Assembly (NCBI RefSeq): GCF_900111945.1
Contig: NZ_FOYO01000001.1
Coordinates: 2,115,751 to 2,179,750, forward strand
Source of the DNA: Litoreibacter janthinus
Lineage (GTDB): Bacteria > Pseudomonadota > Alphaproteobacteria > Rhodobacterales > Rhodobacteraceae
Direction: 5' to 3'
Length of the DNA: 64,000 bases
Positions 8,763-17,187 of the stretch are shown piece by piece. Under the pieces are notes generated by a model. It was not told the DNA's origin and did no database searches. It saw nothing but the letters and a program-made list of their open reading frames with translations. Both the position numbers and the translations under genes were made by a program. Within the stretch, counting starts at the first letter, position 1, and each line of letters opens with the position of its first letter.

Positions 8763-9740
8763 CTATCGGCAAAACTCACCCGTCCTCACCTCTCCGTCAT
8801 TGGTAACGGTTCGCGTGGTGAAATCATAGCACCCAGTCTGCTCGGACGGCGCATAGCGGATGAAGTAACTTTCGCCCTCATGGCTGTAATCCATGCTGCG
8901 ACGCCCATTCGCATCTTCGGTGAAGACGAGGTTCTGCACCCCGCCGCGCGGGGGGCGTCCCGGCGCGGCACCACCCCCACTGGACGCTGAAAGCGGTGGC
9001 ACACGGGGCAAGCGGTCGAAATCGGCAACTTCACCCATAAGGCATTGCACAATGTAGGGCGCACGGGAGGATGTGTGGTAGCGATAGCCAAACGCCTCGT
9101 CTGTCTGGCCATTGCACACGTCCAGCACGCCCGCCGTGATCTCAGTGCCGTCGGGATTGTTGTCGCCATAGATTGGGAAGCCGTCGAACGCCCAGCCAAT
9201 AATTGCCTCATCGCCGGCATTTGCCATCTGGTCGATCATGCAGGTCGGTTTGACATGGTAGTGATAGTCGTCCCCGCGTCCGGCATGGCCACCGCACAAG
9301 TCAAGCTGGTTGGTTTGGAGCGTGTCGTGCTGGGCTTGGTGGTGTGCAAGGTCGGATTGCGCCATCTCTCCACCTCCGGTGTAGTCATAAATCGGCACGC
9401 CGTTGACGGCGACACCCAAGGCCGCATCGCGGGTCAGGGGCGTTGTCCCCAGTTTCGGAGACAGCAGGACCGGCGCGGCATAGTCAGCCGGAACAGGCAC
9501 TTGTTCGTTCGTGCCGGAAATTCCCGTCATCAGTTGGTGGTCGGGATAGGTGTCGGACTGAATGATCGCGTGGTCGTCAGTGCAGATCACGGTGACGCTT
9601 GTGTCAAACCCAGCATCCGCAACCGATGCAGCGATAGCAGCGCAGTGATCCTCGTGTGCAAAGGCCGCAGAGGAGGCGCAAGCGGTCAGTAAAGTGAACG
9701 CAACGGCGGCAGGACGGGGGATTTTCGGCGCGGATTTCAT
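8763..9740 (-). CDS. Secreted YHYH domain protein
   Basis: 325 aa from MKSAPKIPRP, chosen because GGTGGA lies 9 bp upstream; two in-frame upstream ATGs exist, one forming an ATGA overlap with the preceding gene. A signal peptide ends around AFAHEDHC. The diagnostic motif DDYHYHVKPTC (about residue 155) with nearby LCGGHAGRG, the second segment GWAFDGFPIYG and the later YRYHTS match the YHYH family of periplasmic proteins, whose function is undefined and often guessed to be metal-related. Several cysteine pairs suggest disulfides. It lies 5 bp after a second secreted protein gene and is presumably co-transcribed with it. Confidence 0.85.
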   Translation of the reverse strand: MKSAPKIPRPAAVAFTLLTACASSAAFAHEDHCAAIAASVADAGFDTSVTVICTDDHAIIQSDTYPDHQLMTGISGTNEQVPVPADYAAPVLLSPKLGTTPLTRDAALGVAVNGVPIYDYTGGGEMAQSDLAHHQAQHDTLQTNQLDLCGGHAGRGDDYHYHVKPTCMIDQMANAGDEAIIGWAFDGFPIYGDNNPDGTEITAGVLDVCNGQTDEAFGYRYHTSSRAPYIVQCLMGEVADFDRLPRVPPLSASSGGGAAPGRPPRGGVQNLVFTEDANGRRSMDYSHEGESYFIRYAPSEQTGCYDFTTRTVTNDGEVRTGEFCR

Positions 9741-9745
9741 GCTGA

Positions 9746-10390
9746 TCATTCCACCGTGATGCGGCACAAGACTGTGTTGCTCTGTTCCAGATCCGGCCCC
9801 CAGATCAAAGCCGCGTCCTTGTCCCAGTTGATCCGATCGTAACCGTCCTTGGGGCTCACGGCGCGTTCGGAAAACTTGTTGGCCTGCGGCCAGTCCGATG
9901 CATTGAAACCAGCGGTATCCCAGCCTTCCGGCTCATCCATCGCTTCAAATGCGCAGGCCCCTTCACCCGCAACGGGATTGCTTTCGCTCTCGCAGGATTT
10001 GTTCACAGGAGCTGTGTGAATGGTAAGACACTGCCAATCGGCACTGCTGACGACAACCGGATTGCCAGCGGCGTCCTTGATTTGCGCGATTAGCCCGCCG
10101 TCTCCCATCTGCTGTCGTCTCGTGCCGATATATTCCAAACCGGAGTCGTTCTCTTTGAAATCCTTGGCAACGATCCCGATCACAAAGGGCCGCACTGCTT
10201 CGAAGTCGAAGCTTTCAGCGTTGAAGGATCGCTCGGTGGTGATCGGTACGCTGTCCTCGGCAACCTGTGTGCCGTTGATCCGCATCTCGAACCAGTTGTC
10301 AGCCCAAACGTCCGCGGAAAACGTCTCGGCGCTCAGGGCCGTGCCCGTCAGGCCGCATAAAAGCGAAATCATGGTGAATGTGCGTATCAT
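9746..10390 (-). CDS. Secreted protein of unknown function preceding the YHYH gene
   Basis: 214 aa from MIRTFTMISLLCG, giving a signal peptide cleaved near LSAETFS. The mature protein begins FSADVWADNWFEMRINGTQV, a pattern seen in galactose-binding-like beta-sandwich domains, and ends with paired cysteines. It contains repeated Trp-rich segments (GWDTAGFNASDWPQ), also typical of such sandwiches. This suggests a carbohydrate or ligand-binding module, but no family can be named. About 190 bp of non-coding DNA separates it from the divergent ABC exporter and should hold both promoters. Confidence 0.75.
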   Translation of the reverse strand: MIRTFTMISLLCGLTGTALSAETFSADVWADNWFEMRINGTQVAEDSVPITTERSFNAESFDFEAVRPFVIGIVAKDFKENDSGLEYIGTRRQQMGDGGLIAQIKDAAGNPVVVSSADWQCLTIHTAPVNKSCESESNPVAGEGACAFEAMDEPEGWDTAGFNASDWPQANKFSERAVSPKDGYDRINWDKDAALIWGPDLEQSNTVLCRITVE

Positions 10391-10581
10391 TTTGTGATCC
10401 TGACCAGTGCAACTTTTTCTTATACGGCCAAGACATACGGTTCCGTCGACCACATAAACAATAATATAGGCGCTGCCTTGTCGGAGTTCGGGTCACGGCA
10501 AGCAAATCGCCGAAACCTCACCCAAGTTGCGCTTTCTTTTCGCGTCCCTCTGGTCCTTCGTGCGGGGTGGCCCTAAGTTGA

Positions 10582-12438
10582 GTGGCCCACACTCCAGAAA
10601 GCCTGCTTAATATGGTTACCGAAGTCTCCGACGCCCGCATGAACCAAGATTTGCGCAAGGACGGCTTCAATGTCGTTCGCAAAGTTGTCCCCTATCTCTG
10701 GCCGGATGATCAGCCTTGGGTGAAGCGGCGCGTCGTGTTTGCGCTGACCTTCCTGATTATCTCCAAGCTTGTCGCGGTCGGCACGCCGGTGCTCTACAAG
10801 GGCGCGGTCGACGCGCTGTCGGGGGATGCAAGCGACGCCGCGTGGATGCTGACCTTGGGCGCGGTCGGGCTGACCGTGGCTTACGGTATGGCGCGGGTGA
10901 TGAATATCGGCTTCCAGCAGCTGCGCGACGTGGTGTTCGCGCTGGTTGGCCAACGGGCGCTGCGCATGTTGGCGCTGGAGACGTTTACCCACATTCACCG
11001 CCTGTCCATGCGCTACCACATCACCCGTAAAACAGGTGGCCTCAGCCGTATCGTGGAGCGGGGCGTGAAGGGCGTGGAATTCCTGCTGCGCTTCCTGCTC
11101 TTCTCCATCGGGCCGTTGATCCTAGAGCTTCTGATGATTGCCGTTATCTTGGCCTTTGTCTTTAATATCTGGTACTTGGTGGTCGTTGTTGGCACGATTG
11201 CGCTCTATACATGGTTCACCTTCGCGGTCACCGAATGGCGGGTGAAAATTCGCAAACAGATGAACGATCAGGACACTGACGCCAATCAAAAAGCCATCGA
11301 CAGCCTGCTGAACTTCGAGACGGTGAAGTATTTCGGTGCCGAGAAACGCGAAGCCGCCCGTTACGACGGCGCGATGGAAGGCTATGTGGCCGCGGCTCTT
11401 AAGACCTCTTACTCACTCGCCTTCCTGAACTTCGGGCAGGCCGTGTTGATCACCGCGGGCTTGGTCACAGTGATGGTCTTGGCCGCCATGGGCGTTCAGG
11501 ACGGCACTTTGACGGTCGGGGATTTTGTCATGGTCAATGCCTACATGATCCAGATCACTATGCCGCTGAACTTCCTTGGCACCGTTTACCGCGAAATCCG
11601 TCAGGCTTTGGTCGACATGGCCGAGATGTTCAACCTGCTCGAACAACCCGCAGAAGTGAACGACAAGCCAGACGCACCGGAGCTCAAAGTCACGGACGGG
11701 GCCGTGCGGCTCCATGACGTTCATTTCGGCTATGACGCCGCGCGTCCCATTCTTAAAGGCGTTTCGTTGGAAGTGCAGGCGGGGCAGACGGTGGCTATCG
11801 TCGGGCCGTCAGGGTCGGGTAAATCCACCATCGGGCGGCTGTTGTTCCGGTTCTATGACGTGAATGGCGGCAGCCTGTCGATTGACGGCCAAGACGTCCG
11901 CGACGTGACACAGGAAAGCCTGCATGACGCCATCGGCGTGGTGCCGCAGGATACTGTGCTCTTCAACGATACGATCCTCTACAACATCGCCTACGGCAAG
12001 GCTGGTGCAACCCGCGCCGAGATCGAGGATGCCGCGAAGGCCGCCAAAATTCACGACTTCATCATGGACCTGCCCGAAGGCTATGAGACCGCCGTGGGGG
12101 AGCGCGGCCTGAAGCTGTCTGGCGGCGAAAAGCAACGGGTGGGCATCGCGCGCACCTTGCTGAAGAACCCGCCGATTCTGCTGCTCGACGAGGCGACATC
12201 TGCCCTTGATACAGAGACCGAAGCCGACATCCAGAAGTCTCTTCAAGAGATGTCCCAAGGCCGTACCACTCTCACCATCGCCCACCGCCTATCGACGATT
12301 GCCGATGCGGATATGATCGTGGTGTTGGAGAACGGCGTGGTGGTAGAGCAGGGCACCCATGAGGAGCTTTTGTCCATTGAGGCGCGTTACGCGTCGCTGT
12401 GGCATCGCCAGCAGGCGGAAGAAGCAGAAGCCGCCTAA
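10582..12438 (+). CDS. Atm1/HMT-type ABC exporter (fused permease and ATPase)
   Basis: 618 aa if started at the GTG; ATGs at 10612 and 10639 are equally possible because upstream Shine-Dalgarno signals are weak. The N-terminal part holds six membrane helices of the exporter fold. The ATPase has Walker A GPSGSGKST (about residues 407-415), signature LSGGEKQRV (about 511) and Walker B LLLDEATSALD (about 531), with the LSGGEKQRVGIART form common in Atm1 proteins. Bacterial Atm1-like exporters move glutathione-linked sulfur species or metals out of the cytoplasm. The stop overlaps that of the convergent GlxA-type gene by 4 bp, leaving no room for a terminator between them. Confidence 0.88.
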   Translation: MAHTPESLLNMVTEVSDARMNQDLRKDGFNVVRKVVPYLWPDDQPWVKRRVVFALTFLIISKLVAVGTPVLYKGAVDALSGDASDAAWMLTLGAVGLTVAYGMARVMNIGFQQLRDVVFALVGQRALRMLALETFTHIHRLSMRYHITRKTGGLSRIVERGVKGVEFLLRFLLFSIGPLILELLMIAVILAFVFNIWYLVVVVGTIALYTWFTFAVTEWRVKIRKQMNDQDTDANQKAIDSLLNFETVKYFGAEKREAARYDGAMEGYVAAALKTSYSLAFLNFGQAVLITAGLVTVMVLAAMGVQDGTLTVGDFVMVNAYMIQITMPLNFLGTVYREIRQALVDMAEMFNLLEQPAEVNDKPDAPELKVTDGAVRLHDVHFGYDAARPILKGVSLEVQAGQTVAIVGPSGSGKSTIGRLLFRFYDVNGGSLSIDGQDVRDVTQESLHDAIGVVPQDTVLFNDTILYNIAYGKAGATRAEIEDAAKAAKIHDFIMDLPEGYETAVGERGLKLSGGEKQRVGIARTLLKNPPILLLDEATSALDTETEADIQKSLQEMSQGRTTLTIAHRLSTIADADMIVVLENGVVVEQGTHEELLSIEARYASLWHRQQAEEAEAA

Positions 12439-13421
12439 GTGCCGCGTCCGAACCGTTGCCTGTATTCCCCCGGCGCAATGTTATGCGCCCGTGTGACTGC
12501 GCGCCGCAACCGCTCGTCGTCGACAAAGCCGCACGCCTTGGCGATTGAGGTCAGCGGAAGGTCGGTCTCCTCCAAAAGGCGGCACGCGGCATCCACGCGC
12601 ATCTGTTCCACAGCTTTCGCGGGCGAACGCCCCGTGTGTATTTTGTAAAGCCGCGCAAAGTTGCGGGCACTCATCGCCGCCTTGTCCGCTAGGTCTTCAA
12701 CCGACAACGTCGTCGTCAGGTTACTGGCAATCCACGCATTCAGCTCATCAAACCTGCCGGACGCCCCCGCGCTTTGTTGGCGCAATGTCGTGCTGAACTG
12801 CGACTGGCCGCCCGGGCGCACCATGTAGCACACCAAAGACCGCGCCAAAGCCAGTGCGGACTGTCGCCCGAAATCTTCCGCTACCATCGCAAGGCTCATG
12901 TCTATGCCAGCCGTTACCCCCGCCGAGGTCCAGACATTCCCGTCTTTGACGTAGATTGCATCGTCCTCGACTGTGATGTCGTCAAACGTCTCGCGGAACC
13001 TGTCGCAAGACTCCCAGTGGGTGACGGCCGACCGTCCCGCCAACAAGCCCGCATGTGCGAGGATAAACGCTCCTGTGCAGACTGATCCCACGCGTCGGCT
13101 TCTTGCTGCCAATGCCCGAATGTCGTCCAGAAAGTCGCGGTCCTCAGCCGCGCCGAATGCGCCAGAGCCTCCGGCGATAATCAACGTGTCGATGTCCATT
13201 GAGCGCAGGTCAGAAAACGGCGTCGTTGAAATCGGTATGACAGCGTCAGTGCAGACATCTCCGCCCAGACGCGCGGCGACGTTCACGTCGTACCGCCCCG
13301 CACAGTCCAGATTGGCGTCCGCGAAGACTTGCATCGGCCCTGTCAGATCCAGCAGCTTGACGTTCGGGAAGACGATGAACACCACTGTTTTGGCTGAAAT
13401 TGAGGTCATACTGTCATTCAT
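12435..13421 (-). CDS. GlxA family transcriptional regulator (DJ-1/PfpI domain plus AraC HTH)
   Basis: 328 aa (ATG at 13409 is an alternative start). The N-terminal 200 residues form a DJ-1/PfpI-like class I amidotransferase fold with the SVCTGAFILAHAGLL elbow around Cys115. The C-terminal 100 residues form an AraC-type double helix-turn-helix (SVEDLADKAAMSARNFARLYK, then PLTSIAKACGFVDDERLRRAVTRA). The architecture matches GlxA-like regulators, some of which control glycine betaine/carnitine or nitrogen metabolism. It is divergent from a DUF1272 gene and a stand-alone DJ-1 protein related to its own N-terminal domain, which makes those two plausible targets. Confidence 0.9.
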   Translation of the reverse strand: MNDSMTSISAKTVVFIVFPNVKLLDLTGPMQVFADANLDCAGRYDVNVAARLGGDVCTDAVIPISTTPFSDLRSMDIDTLIIAGGSGAFGAAEDRDFLDDIRALAARSRRVGSVCTGAFILAHAGLLAGRSAVTHWESCDRFRETFDDITVEDDAIYVKDGNVWTSAGVTAGIDMSLAMVAEDFGRQSALALARSLVCYMVRPGGQSQFSTTLRQQSAGASGRFDELNAWIASNLTTTLSVEDLADKAAMSARNFARLYKIHTGRSPAKAVEQMRVDAACRLLEETDLPLTSIAKACGFVDDERLRRAVTRAHNIAPGEYRQRFGRGT

Positions 13422-13471
13422 GCCAAATGCGGTGAGGATATGCTAGTGGAAACAAGAGGAGAAAGCCGTTG

Positions 13472-13735
13472 ATGATACTCAAGCCCAACTGCGAATGCTG
13501 TGACAAGGACTTGCCGCCAGAGGCCGCCGATGCGCGCATCTGCACCTTCGAGTGCACGTTTTGCGCCGATTGCGTCGAGACGCGTCTGAACGGAGCCTGC
13601 CCGAACTGTGGTGGAAACTTCACAACCCGCCCGGTCCGACCCGCAAAGCTTTTGCAGAAGTATCCAGCGTCGGAAAAGCGCATCTATGGCACCCAACCGA
13701 CATGTCTTGAAGCAAGGTCAGATCATGCAGGGTAG
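13472..13735 (+). CDS. DUF1272 zinc-ribbon-like protein
   Basis: 87 aa starting MILKPNCECCDKDLP, with a good AGAGGAG site upstream. It contains CECC, CTFECTFCADC and CPNCGG, four Cys pairs expected to bind zinc, as in DUF1272 proteins. The end overlaps the start of the DJ-1 gene by 11 bp, so the two are probably co-translated. It is divergent from the GlxA-type regulator. Function unknown; a small zinc-binding accessory protein is the most that can be said. Confidence 0.85.
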   Translation: MILKPNCECCDKDLPPEAADARICTFECTFCADCVETRLNGACPNCGGNFTTRPVRPAKLLQKYPASEKRIYGTQPTCLEARSDHAG

Positions 13736-14348
13736 TCAGACCCGCAGCATCGGGGCTTTGGTCTTTGACGGGTTCGAGACGCTGGATCTGTTCGGCCCTG
13801 TGCAAATGCTCGGCTCCGTCCGCGATACGTTTCACATCTCGATGGTGGCGCAGACCTCAGGACACGTGACCAGTCGGCATGGGCAACAGATTAAAGTTGA
13901 TCACAGGTTCCAAGACGAACGCCCTTATGACCTCATTCTTGTGCCAGGCGGTCCGGGAACGTGGGATCAAATCCAAAATGCGGGCCTTCTGAACTGGCTC
14001 ACCCGCGCATCGAGCAGGGCCGAAGCGGTCATGTCGGTTTGCACGGGGGCAGCTTTCCTTGCCAATGCCGGACTGCTTGAGAACAGGTCTGCGACCACGA
14101 ACAAACTCAACTTCGATTGGGTCACGCAGTTTGGAGAGACGGTCGATTGGAAAGGGCGTGCCAGATGGGTGCAGGACGGAACGTTTTTTACCTCGTCAGG
14201 GGTGACAGCGGGAATGGATATGAGCTTGGCAGTTGTCGAGCATCTGCTCGGGACCAATGCCGCCGAAGAGGCTGCGACCCATTCCGAGTATGTACGCCAA
14301 ACCGACCCCGCGAACGATCCGTTCGCGGTCCATTTCGGTGTGGAGTGA
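13725..14348 (+). CDS. DJ-1/PfpI family protein (stand-alone)
   Basis: 207 aa from MQGSQTRSIGALVFDGFETL, with AAGG 10 bp upstream; a longer in-frame version is unlikely. It shows the DJ-1/PfpI signature, including LVPGGPGTW and the nucleophile elbow VCTGAAFLANAGLL around Cys107. The sequence resembles the N-terminal domain of the divergent GlxA-type regulator but lacks the DNA-binding part. Relatives include isonitrile hydratases and cysteine-dependent deglycase/chaperone proteins; the exact activity is not deducible. Translationally linked to the DUF1272 gene. Confidence 0.87.
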   Translation: MQGSQTRSIGALVFDGFETLDLFGPVQMLGSVRDTFHISMVAQTSGHVTSRHGQQIKVDHRFQDERPYDLILVPGGPGTWDQIQNAGLLNWLTRASSRAEAVMSVCTGAAFLANAGLLENRSATTNKLNFDWVTQFGETVDWKGRARWVQDGTFFTSSGVTAGMDMSLAVVEHLLGTNAAEEAATHSEYVRQTDPANDPFAVHFGVE

Positions 14349-14391
14349 CAGGCGGTTCCTTAATAGAAGTTCCGCCCCGAACCGATTGTAA

Positions 14392-14682
14392 TTAGTCGAA
14401 AATAACAGTCGGAAAGCCAACCACAATCTTGCCGCCATGGGCGGTTGCATCGCCCATGCGGGCGGCGGGTTTGTTGTTGATCATCACCTTGCTGGAACCT
14501 GCCGATATCGTGTCGGGCGGGCCGACACAGACGCACATATCGCCCAGCACGGCGGCAGGTGCGCCGCCGATTAGCACATTGGGCGCGCAGGGGCCGGAGA
14601 TCGGGCCACCAACATGGGGCTTTGGGCCGGGATCGACCATGGGGCAGACGTGGTTGTCGCCAAGACGGGCTGCGGGGGGCAT
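14392..14682 (-). CDS. PAAR domain protein (spike tip)
   Basis: 96 aa that are essentially one PAAR domain: PPAARLGDNHVCP at the start, then VLIGGAPAAVLGDMCVCVG, and the closing INNKPAARMGDATAHGG with His/Cys residues that would hold zinc at the tip. PAAR proteins sharpen the VgrG spike of type VI secretion or other contractile injection systems. A strong AAGGAGG site overlaps the stop of the upstream spike gene, so the two are expressed together. No effector extension and no other contractile-system gene is present in the window. Confidence 0.88.
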   Translation of the reverse strand: MPPAARLGDNHVCPMVDPGPKPHVGGPISGPCAPNVLIGGAPAAVLGDMCVCVGPPDTISAGSSKVMINNKPAARMGDATAHGGKIVVGFPTVIFD

Positions 14683-14694
14683 GTCAACGCCTCC

Positions 14695-15135
14695 TTAATT
14701 GATGCGGATCATCGCGCCGCGCACGATGGTCTCGCCTTCGGAAATCAGCGTCGATTCCTCACCACTTCCGCCGGTAAAGGTTTTGGTCGCGTCGGCTTTG
14801 ATGTCGGTGGCGTTCAGGGTCATCGTCTCGCCCGCGGCACTGGTCACGTTGCGATCCGCCATCAGTGTGACGTCGCCGCCACTGTTAATGGTCACGCCTT
14901 CCTGGCCGGACAGGTGCAGGTGGCCCATCGAGTTCACCGACAGGGACTGGCGGGCGTTAATGCGCAAGCTGTCCTCGTCAGGGGTGATCACCAGATCAGG
15001 CGTTTTGGACGGGGCTTTCGCCTCTTTCGGATCCTCGATATGCACGACCAGACCGCCGGGTGTCGTAATGACAAGGCGTCCCTCAGATTGATCATAGCTG
15101 ATGTCGAGCGGGGTTTTTGTGCTCAAGTCACTCAT
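14695..15135 (-). CDS. Stand-alone VgrG/gp5-type C-terminal beta-helix spike protein
   Basis: 146 aa. The second half has short alternating repeats (LHLSGQEGVTINSGGDVTLMADRNVT and so on) typical of the triple-stranded beta-helix at the end of VgrG or phage gp5, and it finishes GETIVRGAMIRIN, much like VgrG tails. The N-terminal gp27-like hub is absent; the gene has its own start with GAAGGAG upstream, so it looks like a genuine small protein rather than a truncated frame. Immediately followed by the PAAR gene. It may be an orphan spike unit or a part borrowed by a system elsewhere in the genome. Confidence 0.65.
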   Translation of the reverse strand: MSDLSTKTPLDISYDQSEGRLVITTPGGLVVHIEDPKEAKAPSKTPDLVITPDEDSLRINARQSLSVNSMGHLHLSGQEGVTINSGGDVTLMADRNVTSAAGETMTLNATDIKADATKTFTGGSGEESTLISEGETIVRGAMIRIN

Positions 15136-15258
15136 AATGCGTCTCCTTCAATAGCACTATCAGACCAGAAATTCACTGCGATATAAAGAGAAATGGTATC
15201 GCGACCTCTATTATTAGCAGTCGGCCGCAAGAATCGGATTTGCTGACCGAATAGCGGG

Positions 15259-15468
15259 TTAGTCGGTGTAGGACGGCCACGTATCCGTCAGCCGGTAGCC
15301 TTCGGGCCAAGGATCGTCAGGATCAAGCATGTGCTGACGGGTGCCAGTGATCCAAGCGCGGCCGGTGATCTCAGGGATGATGGCAGGCGTGTCCCCAACC
15401 GTGGTGACATCCCCAACCTCACCTTCGGCATGGCAGGAAACGACGTGGATGGTTTTGCTGCTGCGCAT
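15259..15468 (-). pseudogene. Internally deleted proline racemase/4-hydroxyproline epimerase remnant
   Basis: A 69-codon open frame whose first 20 or so residues ([19 protein letters not shown]) match the N-terminus of the proline racemase family, and whose remainder ([20 protein letters not shown], then [15 protein letters not shown]) matches the family's C-terminus. Roughly 270 residues from the middle of the about 340-residue enzyme, including the catalytic cysteine regions, are missing. The join is in frame and lies near two copies of the 9-mer TCCCCAACC (15392-15400 and 15410-15418 on the plus strand). The product cannot be an active racemase. Confidence 0.8.
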
Positions 15469-15558
15469 ATCGGGCCCAAACGTGCGGGATCAGTCCTGAC
15501 AATGGTCAAGGCATTGCACGATGGCAACGGCAGTCAGGCCATGTCAGGTGCGATGTGT

Positions 15559-16377
15559 TTAGTTTGTGATCTGCGGCAAACGCGATGTCACGACGCCGGT
15601 GGAGCGGGTCTGCCCGCCGACTTTGACGAATTTGGATTTGGCGTTCGACGTCTGCAATTGCCGGATCATCCTGTCGACCGAGGGCCCCATAGCGACGCCA
15701 AGGGCAACCTCGCGACTGCCGCGCTGACCACTCGATGACATTACAGATGCGATCTGCGGGCCTTGGTGGGTCATCACGAAGACAGGTGCACCGGAGGAGC
15801 CGAAGTCGATGTCGCAGGTATAGTGCAACACATCCGCAGCAGCGTGGGTCATCTTGCACCCGTCTTCCAGTGACGGCGCCTCGGACCGCCCGCGCGCATA
15901 GGAGACGACCATCACGCGGTCATTGGCAGACGGCTTGCGATGGGTGCGGAACGGCTGGATCGCGGCGCTGTTGATCGGGTGCTCCAACTCGATCACGGCC
16001 ACATCGGTGGCAATTTCGGAATAGGTGTTGGTGCCGCCGCCATAGTCATACTCTGGATGCACCACAAAGCGCTTGCCGTTGCGGTTGGCGGCAGATCGCC
16101 CTTGGCGGTAACCGGCGCGAAAGACGATATCCTCTGCGTCACGAAGCCTGCCAGTGCGATTGTCGTAAACGCAATGCGCCGCCGTCAGCACCAAGGTTTG
16201 CGAGATCAATGCGCCAGTGCAAAAGCCCGACCGCCCCAGATCAAGCCGTCCCACCGCTTGCCAAGGCAACACCTCAGACGGCGTGTCCAAGGCCTGATGG
16301 GGGGATGCTTCTTTGGCCACAAGAGACGGCTGCGCCGAAGCGCAGAGCATCAAAAGAGAAAGTAGAACGCGTTTCAT
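15559..16377 (-). CDS. Secreted trypsin-like serine protease (S1 family)
   Basis: 272 aa with signal peptide (MKRVLLSLLMLCASAQPSLVA). The catalytic triad is readable: His68 in TAAHC, Asp125 in TDVAVIEL and Ser195 in DFGSSGAPVF. The serine motif is GSSGAP instead of the classical GDSGGP, a change seen in many bacterial V8/trypsin-like proteases. Cysteine pairs support disulfides in the periplasm or outside the cell. The basic C-terminal tail past residue 240 is not part of the domain. No inhibitor or cognate substrate is adjacent. Probably a monocistronic gene. Confidence 0.88.
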   Translation of the reverse strand: MKRVLLSLLMLCASAQPSLVAKEASPHQALDTPSEVLPWQAVGRLDLGRSGFCTGALISQTLVLTAAHCVYDNRTGRLRDAEDIVFRAGYRQGRSAANRNGKRFVVHPEYDYGGGTNTYSEIATDVAVIELEHPINSAAIQPFRTHRKPSANDRVMVVSYARGRSEAPSLEDGCKMTHAAADVLHYTCDIDFGSSGAPVFVMTHQGPQIASVMSSSGQRGSREVALGVAMGPSVDRMIRQLQTSNAKSKFVKVGGQTRSTGVVTSRLPQITN

Positions 16378-16418
16378 GGGCGCGAGCTTTACGCGCCCAA
16401 TTTGGCAGGATTAGGGCC

Positions 16419-17081
16419 TCAGAGGGACAATTGGTCCAAGAGACGCGCAGCCTCCGCATGGCAGTCAGCCAATTTGCTGCGATCCTCGCCCGGATAAAAC
16501 CGCCCACGTGTCGCAGTCGGCATCGGGGCAGGGATGAGCATGTGCACAGCCACGCCAGTCTTGGCCGTCTCGTCGCGCCAGCTTGCCGCCATGCGCATCT
16601 GAGCGGCTTTGGTCAGCCCGTAGGCGCCATGGAACTTGTCGGCTTGTTCCGGGTCGTCGAACAGCACCGCTTGACCAGTTTCGGCAGCCTTGAGCAGCGG
16701 TGTGGTGTTCAGGATCAATCGCGCGGTGGCGCGGATGTTCGTCGCCAGTGTTTTGTCCAGATCCTTGGCGTCCACATGCTCCATCGGGGCAAGGGGCGGC
16801 ACATGGATCGCCGCATGCACCAACAGGTCCACATGGCCCCAACGGTCATGGATGGAATGACAAATCTGCGCCATCGCGTCGTCGTCATTGATGTCTACGG
16901 GCACCAAGGTGGCACTACCGCCCGCTGCTTTGATCCGGTCGTCGAGCTCTTCCAACCCGCCAACGGTGCGGGCGAGGGCGATCACATGATAGCCACGGCC
17001 TGCCAGCGCTTCAGCCATTGCGGCCCCAAGGCCACGCGACGCACCTGTAACCAGGGCGATTTTCTGAGTTTGATCTGTCAT
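16419..17081 (-). CDS. Short-chain dehydrogenase/reductase (SDR) family protein
   Basis: 220 aa from MTDQTQKIALVTGASRGLG; the frame extends far upstream into the bioY promoter but the SDR N-terminus fixes the start. The cofactor motif TGASRGLG (about 12-19) and the YxxxK pair in GAYGLTKAA are present. The strand that normally holds the catalytic serine reads AVLFDDPEQ, so a canonical Ser is not obvious and activity may be altered. It is divergent from bioY across about 106 bp. Substrate unknown; the family alone does not tell. Confidence 0.85.
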   Translation of the reverse strand: MTDQTQKIALVTGASRGLGAAMAEALAGRGYHVIALARTVGGLEELDDRIKAAGGSATLVPVDINDDDAMAQICHSIHDRWGHVDLLVHAAIHVPPLAPMEHVDAKDLDKTLATNIRATARLILNTTPLLKAAETGQAVLFDDPEQADKFHGAYGLTKAAQMRMAASWRDETAKTGVAVHMLIPAPMPTATRGRFYPGEDRSKLADCHAEAARLLDQLSL

Positions 17082-17187
17082 AGCCGCGTCTTTCTCACTG
17101 GCAGGGGCGCGGATCAAGCCCATTTGCTTGACTTTCCATGCTGCGCTGCCGAAAAAGATCGTAACGTATAACGCTGGAGGAACAGCC

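Noticed and set aside
17082..17187. BioR-type operator before bioY
   Set aside because: The segment GTAACGTATAAC near 17160 is only a loose match to the TTATMKATAA type of site.
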